Origin: Methanogenium sp. S4BF
GTDB lineage: Archaea > Halobacteriota > Methanomicrobia > Methanomicrobiales > Methanomicrobiaceae
DNA: 64,000 nucleotides
NCBI RefSeq assembly: GCF_029633965.1
Contig: NZ_CP091277.1
Coordinates: 62,001-126,000, forward strand
Direction: 5' to 3'
Below, one piece after another: positions 17,333 to 24,611 of this stretch (position 1 is the first letter of the stretch; each line of letters begins with the position of its first letter). A program made the translations under genes and the position numbers. The notes beneath the pieces were generated by a model. The model saw only the letters and a list, made by a program, of their open reading frames with translations, was not told the DNA's origin and searched no databases.

Positions 17333-17590
17333 TGCGGCATGACGGACCGGTATGTCTGAACATGCATTGTGGGGAAAATAGCATACAGAATGCGGCGGGT
17401 GCCTTATAATCGGGCATCAGACCCCAGCATCATCATTCTTGCGTCAGTGGGGGTAACTGTCATCATCTGCCCGACAGGGCACCCCTGCCGTTTGCACTAC
17501 TACTTCTTTTCATCAGGTGATAAATACTCGCGCCCTCCGCGGGGAAGAGATAACTACCGAGGGCAGACATATCTTATATCTGACAGCAGT

Positions 17591-18109
17591 ATGACAGCGG
17601 GAAAACGACTGACAATTGGCGTGACGGTGAACCTTGAGCGGTACGAAAATCTCCGTGTGGCGGTGGAAGGAGATGTCGATACGCCTGAGGATGCAGCAAA
17701 TCTGGCCCGCTATCTTGATGACGTCCTTGCCGGATTCGGGAAAAATGATCCGGAAACCGAGAAGCAGATTGCAAACTACCGGTTCCGTGTCCTGCCCGGA
17801 AGAGGGGATGCGGCGGAGGATGCGGCCCTGTCCGGGCCGGAACCGAAAGGAGCTGCAGAACCTGCGGAACCGGGGGCAGACACGGGGGTGCCGGTGCAGC
17901 CTGATACACCTGCCGGAGGGGAGAGCACATCCGGCATCTGTGCACCGGCGGCCGCTGCAGCGACTGTTCCGGCAATGGCTGAAACCGGACTGTTCTGTGC
18001 AGACTGCGGGGCTCCCATCTCCAGACAGGAAAATAAACTGGGCCGCCTCTTTGTGGACCGCCCTCTCTGCAGGCCCTGTCTGGAGGCTCTCCAGAAGGCG
18101 CAGCACTGA
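17591..18109 (+). CDS. Zinc-ribbon protein of unknown function next to orc1/cdc6
   Basis: Encodes 172 residues. The first 65 (LTIGVTVNLERYENLRVAVE onward) look like a small alpha/beta domain; the middle, about residues 75-135, is Ala/Pro/Gly/Glu-rich and probably disordered; the C-terminus has a C4 zinc ribbon, CADCGAPISRQ then CRPC. The ATG lies shortly after a TATCTTATATCT box. The gene is 64 nt upstream of orc1/cdc6 in the same direction. Domain design suggests nucleic acid or protein binding, but I do not recognise a family and propose no function. Confidence 0.75.
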   Translation: MTAGKRLTIGVTVNLERYENLRVAVEGDVDTPEDAANLARYLDDVLAGFGKNDPETEKQIANYRFRVLPGRGDAAEDAALSGPEPKGAAEPAEPGADTGVPVQPDTPAGGESTSGICAPAAAAATVPAMAETGLFCADCGAPISRQENKLGRLFVDRPLCRPCLEALQKAQH

Positions 18110-18144
18110 CGATGCACAGGGGTGAACGGAACAAACACCTATTC

Positions 18145-18152
18145 TTATATAT
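18145..18152 (+). promoter_or_regulatory. TATA box of orc1/cdc6
   Basis: TTATATAT centred about 26 nt before the ATG at 18174, with no ribosome binding site between; this spacing predicts transcription starting at or next to the start codon. Confidence 0.6.
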
Positions 18153-18173
18153 CCCGCCGTGAGATTCTCTGGT

Positions 18174-19307
18174 ATGAAGAAGAACCTGCTGATGTGGGAC
18201 GAGTCAATCTTTCAGGACATGGAGGTATTTGAGTTTGACTTTGTCCCCGGGCAGTTCGATTTTCGTGACACACAGGAGCAGGAGCTTGCGTTCCAGATAC
18301 AGCCTGGTCTCCGCGGCGGGCGGCCGCTGAATACCATTTGCCGTGGTCTGCCGGGCACCGGGAAGACAACCAGTATCCGGAAACTCTTCACCGAGATTGA
18401 GGAGCACACCCGAAAGATAGTGCCGGTGCATATCAACTGCCAGATAGACAATACCAAATTTGCGATATTCTCCCAGATCTTCCGGCGCCTCTCCGGGCAC
18501 CTCCCCCCGGGTTCGGGGACGTCGTTTAAACAGGTCTTTGATGCGGTCTGCCGCCTGCTGGTAAAGGATGAGACGGTTCTTCTGGTCTGCCTTGACGATG
18601 CGAACTACCTGATGTATGAAAACGAGATCAACAAGGTGCTCTACACCCTCCTGCGGGCTCATGAGTCCTGTCCCGGCACAAAAATCGGGGTTATTACCGT
18701 GATCTCCGATATGTCGGTTGATCTGATGAAGACGGTGGATGCACGGGTGGCGTCGGTGTTTCAGCCGACGGACATCTACTTCCCGCCCTATGACGAGGAC
18801 GAGATCAAAGAGATTCTCCGCCAGCGGGTGAAGCAGGGATTCTATCCGGGGGTCATCAGTGAGGCGATGCTGGACCTCATCACCGAGCAGACGCTGAAAG
18901 GCGGGGATCTCCGGGTGGGTATCGACCTCCTGAAGCGGGCCGGACTTAATGCAGAGAGGGATGCCCGCCGGAGTGTGGAGCGGGATGATGTCTGCCGCGC
19001 TTATGAGGTATCAAAGTATCTGCATCTTACGGCGACCATCCGTGCCCTCCGCCCGGAGGAGCGTGCGCTTCTGCGCGTGATTGCCGAATGCTCACGCGAA
19101 AAGAAGGAGATGGCCGCAGGAACGGTGCACGAGGCGGTGAAGGCCTCTTCGATGAAACTGGGCTATACCCGGTTCTATGAGATGGTCACAAAATTAGACT
19201 CAATGCGGCTCGTCAATCTGCACTACCGTGAGGGGCGGGGCAGGACCCGCCTGATAACGCTCAGGTATGATCCGGAACGGGTCATTGAAGAGATCGATAG
19301 CTGCTGA
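18174..19307 (+). CDS. Orc1/Cdc6 replication initiator AAA+ ATPase
   Basis: Encodes 377 residues. The AAA+ core shows Walker A GLPGTGKT at residues 58-65 and Walker B VCLDDAN, and a sensor region ending VASVFQPTDIYF; the last about 80 residues (LRPEERALLRVIAECS onward) form the winged helix that binds origin DNA. It recognises origins and helps load MCM. The ATG at 18174 fits the TATA position; an in-frame GTG at 18159 is less likely. I looked for origin-recognition-box-like repeats on both sides and saw none convincing, so an origin here is not claimed. Confidence 0.94.
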   Translation: MKKNLLMWDESIFQDMEVFEFDFVPGQFDFRDTQEQELAFQIQPGLRGGRPLNTICRGLPGTGKTTSIRKLFTEIEEHTRKIVPVHINCQIDNTKFAIFSQIFRRLSGHLPPGSGTSFKQVFDAVCRLLVKDETVLLVCLDDANYLMYENEINKVLYTLLRAHESCPGTKIGVITVISDMSVDLMKTVDARVASVFQPTDIYFPPYDEDEIKEILRQRVKQGFYPGVISEAMLDLITEQTLKGGDLRVGIDLLKRAGLNAERDARRSVERDDVCRAYEVSKYLHLTATIRALRPEERALLRVIAECSREKKEMAAGTVHEAVKASSMKLGYTRFYEMVTKLDSMRLVNLHYREGRGRTRLITLRYDPERVIEEIDSC

Positions 19308-19324
19308 CTCCACCAATTAACAAT

Positions 19325-19347
19325 ACTTATCTATTTTGTTTAAACAA
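19325..19347 (+). promoter_or_regulatory. mch promoter with 12-bp palindrome
   Basis: ACTTATCTATT at 19325-19335 is a likely TATA box and shares CTTATCTATT with the por promoter. It is directly followed by the perfect palindrome TTGTTTAAACAA at 19336-19347, between TATA box and start codon, a position where a repressor or activator could act. Confidence 0.5.
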
Positions 19348-19371
19348 TTAATGCGTTAGGAGTTTACTCTC

Positions 19372-20319
19372 ATGATCAGCATTAATGAACTTGCACTTGA
19401 GCTCTTTGAGGAGCTTGCAGAATATCCGGAAGATTTCAACGCGGTCTTCCACCAGCTCGACAACGGAGCACGCATCGTTGACTGTGGTGTTCAGGCAAAA
19501 GGCGGCTATGCAGCAGGAAAACGCTTCACCGAGATCTGCATGGGCGGCCTTGCAGAGGTCTCATTCCGGATGGGTCAGATTAACCACGTCCCGATGCCCT
19601 TCATAGAGGTCAACACCGACTTCCCGGCACTGGCATGCCTGGGTGCACAGGAAGCAGGCTGGAGAATCACCCACGAGAAGTACTTCGCCATGGGCAGCGG
19701 CCCGGCCCGTGCCCTCTCCCTCAACCCGAAGGAGTGCTACGAGCTCATTGAGTACGAAGACGACTGTGACTACGCAGTCATCTGCCTTGAGTCCGACACC
19801 CTCCCCAACGAGGCAGTGATGCAGAAGATTGCAGACGCATGCAATGTCGATGTTGCAAACGTCTGTGCAGTGGTTGCACCGACTGCATCCGTTGTCGGCT
19901 CCATCCAGGTCGCCGGCCGCTGTGTCGAGACCGCTATCTACCGCCTCGAGCAGCTCCACTATGACCCGAAGAAGGTCATCTGTGCATGCGGTTCAGCGCC
20001 AATCGCTCCGGTAAAGGCAGACTCCACCAAGGCAATGGGATGCACCAATGACGCCACCATCTACTACGGCCAGATCAACCTGACCATCGATGGTGCCGAC
20101 ATCGCAGACTATGTCGACAAGATTCCGTCCAGCACCTCCTCTTCCTACGGCAAGCCGTTCTACGACACGTTCAAGGAGGCAAACTTCGACTTCTTCAAGA
20201 TTGATCAGGGCCTCTTTGCACCTGCTGAAGTGACCATCAATGAGATCTCCGAAGGAAAGGTCTACCGCTGCGGTGCAGTGAACCCCGAAGTGACCCTCCA
20301 GTCCTTCGGCTACCTCTAA
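19372..20319 (+). CDS. mch: N5,N10-methenyltetrahydromethanopterin cyclohydrolase
   Basis: Encodes the 315-residue cytoplasmic enzyme that interconverts formyl-H4MPT and methenyl-H4MPT, the third step of CO2 reduction to methane. Strongly conserved stretches include NAVFHQLDNGARIVDCGVQ, KGGYAAGKRFTEICMGGL, the KYFAMGSGPARAL turn and CACGSAPIAPVK. Normal length. The ATG has GGAG about ten nucleotides before it. Codon choice is notably regular and C-rich at third positions compared with neighbours, as expected for a highly expressed enzyme. It is single-gene, ending in a T-run. Confidence 0.98.
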   Translation: MISINELALELFEELAEYPEDFNAVFHQLDNGARIVDCGVQAKGGYAAGKRFTEICMGGLAEVSFRMGQINHVPMPFIEVNTDFPALACLGAQEAGWRITHEKYFAMGSGPARALSLNPKECYELIEYEDDCDYAVICLESDTLPNEAVMQKIADACNVDVANVCAVVAPTASVVGSIQVAGRCVETAIYRLEQLHYDPKKVICACGSAPIAPVKADSTKAMGCTNDATIYYGQINLTIDGADIADYVDKIPSSTSSSYGKPFYDTFKEANFDFFKIDQGLFAPAEVTINEISEGKVYRCGAVNPEVTLQSFGYL

Positions 20320-20325
20320 ATATCT

Positions 20326-20333
20326 CCTTTTTT
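20326..20333 (+). terminator. T-run after mch
   Basis: CCTTTTTT seven or so nucleotides after the mch stop, a likely intrinsic terminator. Confidence 0.6.
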
Positions 20334-20497
20334 CGGGTTCCGCTTCTTTCTGCATGCAGGTGAACAGCTCAGGTGACCGTCCGGTGCAGGTGATGGTCTT
20401 GTGAATCCGTTTCTCAACGGGACAATTTAAGACAGAAAAAAGAGTTAAAAAAAAGGATTTCGGTATCTTTTTTGCTATTTAATCCAATTCAGGACGT

Positions 20498-20692
20498 ATG
20501 ACACATACGCACTGCAAAAAGCACCCCGATGTCCCGGCAACCGCTTCCTGTGCCGCCTGCAAAACGAGCTGCTGCGATGACTGCATGGGCCCTCTCGGCG
20601 TCTGCACGTCCTGCTGGTACAAGATCGTGGCGGCTCTTTTTATTGTCATGATGGTGAGTGCCTCTCTGGTCTGGTCCCTCTGGGGATTTTAA
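20498..20692 (+). CDS. Small B-box-like zinc protein with one membrane helix
   Basis: Encodes 64 residues. The N-terminal half is Cys/His-rich, with C6, H9, C18, C21, C25, C26, C29 and later C36 and C39, in an arrangement like a B-box zinc finger (CKKHPDVPATASCAACKTSCC). The C-terminal 20 residues form a membrane helix (IVAALFIVMMVSASLVW). A CTATTTAATC box lies about 20 nt before the ATG. Similar small B-box/transmembrane proteins occur in archaea and bacteria without known function. Monocistronic. Confidence 0.75.
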   Translation: MTHTHCKKHPDVPATASCAACKTSCCDDCMGPLGVCTSCWYKIVAALFIVMMVSASLVWSLWGF

Positions 20693-20945
20693 CGTCATCA
20701 CTTTTTAACAAGTGGGAAGACCCCCTTCTCTCTTACTGCCCCTTAATCAGGTGCGACGGGTCACAGGAGGGGTTTCTTCTGCCCGTCTATGCGGGAGGAC
20801 GATGTGCGGGTATCTGAGGCTGGTGACCGGAGGGAGCCCAGAAACGGGGGATGTGACGGGAAACAAAAAAGGGTGTGTCTCTGTGCCTTCCTTTCTGCCT
20901 TCTCCGGCGGGTGCGGGCAGGTGTCTCTGCGGCTCTTCCTGCCGT

Positions 20946-21224
20946 TCACACGGAGAAAAGGATGATGCCGAACCAGATGATTGCACCGCAGTGGAGAACG
21001 AGAAAGAACGGGACCAGCTTAAACTTCAGCTTCTGTGTCTTGTGCCGGAATTTCTGCATGCCTGCATATGCCCCGAAGGGCCCGAGGAATGCCGCGATGA
21101 TGAGTGTCTTTTCCGGGGTGCGCCATGCACCGTTTTCTGCCTGCCGCTTGTCACGCCCGTAGACCAGAAATGCGATGATATTTACCACGACATAGCATGC
21201 CGCGGCGATGATGAGGGTATCCAT
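20946..21224 (-). CDS. DUF1294 family membrane protein
   Basis: Encodes 92 residues with three likely membrane helices. The DUF1294 pattern is clear: VYGRDKRQAENGAWRTPEKT, then GPFGAYAGMQKFRHKTQK and a final hydrophobic helix. The function is unknown. The ATG at 21224 gives the family start; an open frame upstream to 21407 is not part of it. A TATA box CTTTATAAG (near 21322-21332) would place the RNA start before a strong hairpin at 21259-21295, so the mRNA has a structured leader. A T6 run on the minus strand near 20864-20873 may end it. Confidence 0.85.
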   Translation of the reverse strand: MDTLIIAAACYVVVNIIAFLVYGRDKRQAENGAWRTPEKTLIIAAFLGPFGAYAGMQKFRHKTQKLKFKLVPFFLVLHCGAIIWFGIILFSV

Positions 21225-21258
21225 GGGGGGTCCTTTATCCTGCCGGGGGAACGGTGAT

Positions 21259-21295
21259 GGAAACGGCCCGAAGCGGGCACAAATCCGCCGTTTCC
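21259..21295 (-). promoter_or_regulatory. Hairpin in the 5' leader of the DUF1294 gene
   Basis: GGAAACGGC (21259-21267) and GCCGTTTCC (21287-21295) form a perfect 9-bp stem enclosing a smaller GCCCG/CGGGC stem. On the minus strand it lies between the likely TATA box and the DUF1294 start. It does not match a riboswitch class that I recognise. Confidence 0.5.
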
Positions 21296-21523
21296 CTTTT
21301 GATAGATGTATGACGGGGTCTCTTATAAAGACCACAGAACGAAAACCGCAGAACAAGGGGCAGCAGAGTGGAGGGGGGACAGGAGGTGCCGTGAGGTGAG
21401 GAAACACCGGGCGGGTTAGGGGGAAGAAAGGGCATCCTGGCGTATGAGAGCCATCCCTGTCTGAAGAATCCGCAAGGCTTAATATCTTTGAAAAAAATGA
21501 AGTTAAGGCACAAGGTGCATGCA

Positions 21524-21597
21524 GGGCTTGTGGTCTAGCTGGTTATGACATCGCCTTTACACGGCGAAGATCCCCGGTTCGAATCCGGGCAGGCCCA
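21524..21597 (+). tRNA. tRNA-Val (anticodon TAC)
   Basis: A full 74-base cloverleaf. The acceptor stem pairs GGGCTTG with CAGGCCC (one G-T pair), the anticodon stem TCGCC/GGCGA encloses TTTACAC giving anticodon TAC, and the T-arm is CCCGGTTCGAATCCGGG. The discriminator is A and CCA is not encoded. It reads GTA and probably GTG codons. CTTAATATCTT about 40 nt upstream is a likely TATA box, which leaves a short leader to be removed by RNase P. Confidence 0.95.
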
Positions 21598-21833
21598 TTC
21601 GTTTTTTGATATATATACTCTGTTCATCCTTTTTGTGAAAGTATTTAACAGATATCCGGTTCATTTTTTCACAAAAATACCTGTGCCAGATTCTTATCCC
21701 TGATCATGACTTCGACAAACGTGATTATGTTCAGAAATACCAATCAAATGAAGGAAAAAAATATTTCTGAACATTCATGAATCAGGCTGTCTGTCCCATC
21801 CTTAAACGTTACCCGGAGTTCTCTTTCACCCCT
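21598..21833. other. Intergenic, AT-rich, no gene seen
   Basis: 236 bases between tRNA-Val and the end of the GyrI-like gene. It is AT-rich with several short T and A runs near 21603-21770; no open frame with a plausible start is supported. Confidence 0.5.
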
Positions 21834-22319
21834 TCATCCCACCGGCACATAAATCTCCGTCAGAATATCCTCCGCTGCCACCTCAGCCGGGTCATTCAGG
21901 TATACCTCGCGAATCGGGCCGGTGATCTGCTTTCCCTGTTGTTCGAGCCACGCGAAGATCTCGTAATAGGTCGTTTCCGACGTCTCATACGGGCCCCTGT
22001 GGGTTGCCCTGAGCATCGGTCCTCCTGGGAGTTCATAGCAGGTCAGGTCCGCCGGGCCGTCATCCGTGATGGCAACCGGTGCCGCCACCGGCAGTGCGAC
22101 TTCAATGTCGGCGTTCCCCTCCTCTGCTGCCCGCATCGCTTCTTCCGGGGATGTTTCGTGGCAGACAAAGATTGGCATGCCGGCAATCTCAATCCCCTTT
22201 TCCTCTACGTAGAGAAAGAGCTCCATAATCATCGCCGGAATCTGTTCCTGATAAAATCCCTGGCGGCGCATGCCGATGACCATCTGCGGTGCAATCTCGG
22301 CGATGGTAAAATCTGTCAT
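21834..22319 (-). CDS. GyrI-like / AraC effector-binding domain protein
   Basis: Encodes a 161-residue cytoplasmic protein of the GyrI-like small-molecule-binding superfamily: the duplicated SHS2 fold starts FTIAEIAPQMVIGMR and the second half opens GGPMLRATHRGPYETSETTYYEI, the most conserved stretch. Stand-alone members bind hydrophobic or cationic compounds; some hydrolyse cyclopropanoid toxins. There is no DNA-binding domain, so it is not itself a transcription regulator. The ligand is unknown. It begins a minus-strand stretch separate from the chagasin-type gene upstream. Confidence 0.88.
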   Translation of the reverse strand: MTDFTIAEIAPQMVIGMRRQGFYQEQIPAMIMELFLYVEEKGIEIAGMPIFVCHETSPEEAMRAAEEGNADIEVALPVAAPVAITDDGPADLTCYELPGGPMLRATHRGPYETSETTYYEIFAWLEQQGKQITGPIREVYLNDPAEVAAEDILTEIYVPVG

Positions 22320-22503
22320 GAGTGTTCGTGCGAAGATTGGCAGGATTCTCTATTTATGAGTTGGCCCGGCGGGCTGAAACTGTGGATGGGTTTTTTGCAC
22401 TGGCTGCAAATCAGACTGAATCCGGAGGGGTGTGAGATGTGCCACTGCCGTAATTTCTCATCTTTTTGGAATTGGTATGCGAAAAAGAAGATGCCGGAAG
22501 GTG

Positions 22504-23268
22504 TCAAACCCCGGCAAAGGTGACGGTGAACGACTCTGCATCTTCCACCGTCTCTTCCCACGGACGGGCGTATCCCGCGTCAAAGGTGCCGGACGGTTCG
22601 CCGGTGAAGGTCACAAGCCACTTGTGCACGCCGCCCGCACCGACAATGGGTGTTTCCGAATAGGGAGGAATAAACGATTCAAGGGCAATCTCTGCGGTGC
22701 CTGAGACTGCAGCTGTCCACTGGTATCCGGTCGTCGGGTTCTCATCCAGTGCCACAAGGACGGCATCGCCCTTTGACACGGAGATGGTGGTGCCGTTATT
22801 TGCGCTGATAACATCCATCACAGACGTCCCCTCAGGAGCCACGTAGAAGGTGATGGTGTAGGTCTCGTCATCCGGCTGGATGCCTTCCCACGGGCGGACG
22901 TATACGGCGCTGAATGTCACAATGCCGGTGACTTTCGGCTCAAGCGTCCAGACATGTGTGCCGCCTGCACCGGGGATCTGTTTTTCGGGCGGGACAAAGG
23001 TGTCGCCCGTAATGGCAAGGCCGTCAGCACCGGTCACATTCCAGGAGTAGCCGGTTGTCGGGTTCTCCGGGAGTCTTATCCGGATCTCGGTGTGCATGTC
23101 CACCGGGATGATGTCGCCGTTGTTGTCCTGCGCAACCGAGACGATTTTATCCTGCACTGCAACAGGTGTCGGTGTATCTCCCCCTGCTGTTTCAGTTGTG
23201 GTGCACCCTGCCGCACAGAGAATGCCTGCGAGGGTGACTGCCATCAGTATTCCATATATTGTTTTCAT
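22504..23268 (-). CDS. Lipoprotein with two chagasin-type (I42) inhibitor domains
   Basis: Encodes 254 residues. A signal peptide ends in a lipobox, CAAGC, near residue 22, so the mature protein is probably lipid-anchored outside the cell. Two chagasin-family domains follow, about residues 45-140 and 150-252. Each has the loop motif NPTTGY (NPTTGYSWNV and NPTTGYQWTA), a GAGG segment, and a final ARPWE/VRPWE loop, the three loops by which chagasin plugs the cleft of papain-like cysteine proteases. A tandem form suggests bivalent inhibition, or use of the fold for another ligand. It follows the beta-helix operon by 110 nt in the same direction. Confidence 0.88.
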   Translation of the reverse strand: MKTIYGILMAVTLAGILCAAGCTTTETAGGDTPTPVAVQDKIVSVAQDNNGDIIPVDMHTEIRIRLPENPTTGYSWNVTGADGLAITGDTFVPPEKQIPGAGGTHVWTLEPKVTGIVTFSAVYVRPWEGIQPDDETYTITFYVAPEGTSVMDVISANNGTTISVSKGDAVLVALDENPTTGYQWTAAVSGTAEIALESFIPPYSETPIVGAGGVHKWLVTFTGEPSGTFDAGYARPWEETVEDAESFTVTFAGV

Positions 23269-23378
23269 AGGTGCTCAGTGGAGTATCGGCGGGCTGATTG
23301 ATAAACCAAGCGATAATTACGAACTCCCCTGCACTCATCACCTCATCTGGAAAATGGTGTGGGTTATTCCTTCTGCCG

Positions 23379-24611
23379 TCAGCGCCTTCGCCACAGCACC
23401 AGAAGCAGCAAAACACCGAGGGCGACAACCACCCAGAGGAAGATGTAATAATACGGTGTCTCCTCCGCTTCTGCCCGGGCCATAAGGGCGATATGTCCGG
23501 GTTCTGTTACGTTCATCCGCAGTATCTCCGGCCCTGAGTCTGATACCTCCGGGACTGCCACCAGTACCGGTGCGGTGCCATCGGTGCGGTACAGTCCATA
23601 GGTATTTTCTGCAATTCCGGTCGTGTTCGCCGGAAGGTCTGCAGTGATGGTGACTGAAGGCGGTTCCGGTGATTCTGCTGCTGCGATGAACGTGATGTTC
23701 ATTGCGTCCCCGAAGAGCAGGTAGCCTTCAGGAGTCTCATATGAATCATACAGCAGAGCGAAGTCCCGCCCGGTAACGGAATACGGGCCCCACCGGTACC
23801 CGGTGTCGGAGAAGATGTCTGCCGCAAAAAACGCAGGTCCCTGCAGAGAAGGGGCTTCAATACTGCATCCGGACGCCGCATAGAACTGGACATACTGGGT
23901 GACATCCGTAAATACGGAACCGGTGATGGTGCAGTCGGTGATGCCAATTCCGAGGACAGCGTCGCCGATCCCTGCGAAGGTGACGGCATCCAGTCTGCAT
24001 CCGCCTGAATTCTCCATCAGAATTCCAATCTCAGCGCCAAGAATGCGTACTTCTTCCACTGCGGCATCAGAGGAGTCTTTCATGGCTATCCCAACACTGC
24101 CGGCTGAAACACGGGATTTGGAGATAGTTGTGGCATTGCAGAATGTTGTTTCGATGCCTGTCCTTTTGGCCGTGACCTCGGTGCTGGTGATTGCACAGTT
24201 ACTGCAGCCCGTAAGGAGGATGCCGGTGTCATCGCTGATGACCCGGCATCTGTCTGCCTGCAGCCCGTCCGTCTCGTTTGCGATGATGCCGGCACCCGAT
24301 GCGGTGCAGGCCAGATTACGGATGACAACATCATCTGCATTCACATAGAGAGCGACCGTGTCAGCATTGGTCCCTACCATGGCGCCGTCTTCGCCCGAGA
24401 GAGTGACCGGCACATTGACCATCACCCCGCCCGGATAGGTGCCTGCTGCAATCATAATCACATCACCCGGTGAGGCGGTATCCAGTGCCTGCTGCAGGAC
24501 GGGATAGTCTCCTCCTGAGGGCGTGACAGAGATGGTCTGGGCCTGAGCGCATACAAACACGAAGAAGGCGAGCAGAAGAATGGCGGCCGCCGTTGTCGTT
24601 TTTCCGTTCAT
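23379..24611 (-). CDS. Secreted right-handed beta-helix protein with C-terminal membrane anchor
   Basis: Encodes 410 residues: a signal peptide (about 1-24), a pectate-lyase/NosD-like beta-helix opening SGGDYPVLQQALDTASPGDVI and repeating short rungs to about residue 270, a beta domain to 375, then a single membrane helix (YYIFLWVVVALGVLLLLVLW) ended by RRR. It is thus displayed on the cell surface. The start overlaps the previous stop as ATGA, so it is the third gene of a tightly coupled operon with the two large secreted proteins upstream. Such helices often bind or cleave polysaccharide; no catalytic residues are assignable. Confidence 0.85.
   Translation of the reverse strand: MNGKTTTAAAILLLAFFVFVCAQAQTISVTPSGGDYPVLQQALDTASPGDVIMIAAGTYPGGVMVNVPVTLSGEDGAMVGTNADTVALYVNADDVVIRNLACTASGAGIIANETDGLQADRCRVISDDTGILLTGCSNCAITSTEVTAKRTGIETTFCNATTISKSRVSAGSVGIAMKDSSDAAVEEVRILGAEIGILMENSGGCRLDAVTFAGIGDAVLGIGITDCTITGSVFTDVTQYVQFYAASGCSIEAPSLQGPAFFAADIFSDTGYRWGPYSVTGRDFALLYDSYETPEGYLLFGDAMNITFIAAAESPEPPSVTITADLPANTTGIAENTYGLYRTDGTAPVLVAVPEVSDSGPEILRMNVTEPGHIALMARAEAEETPYYYIFLWVVVALGVLLLLVLWRRR

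Noticed and set aside
16080-19371. Replication origin near orc1/cdc6
   Set aside because: No repeated origin-recognition-box-like sequences or AT-rich unwinding element seen on either side; needs a motif or GC-skew computation.
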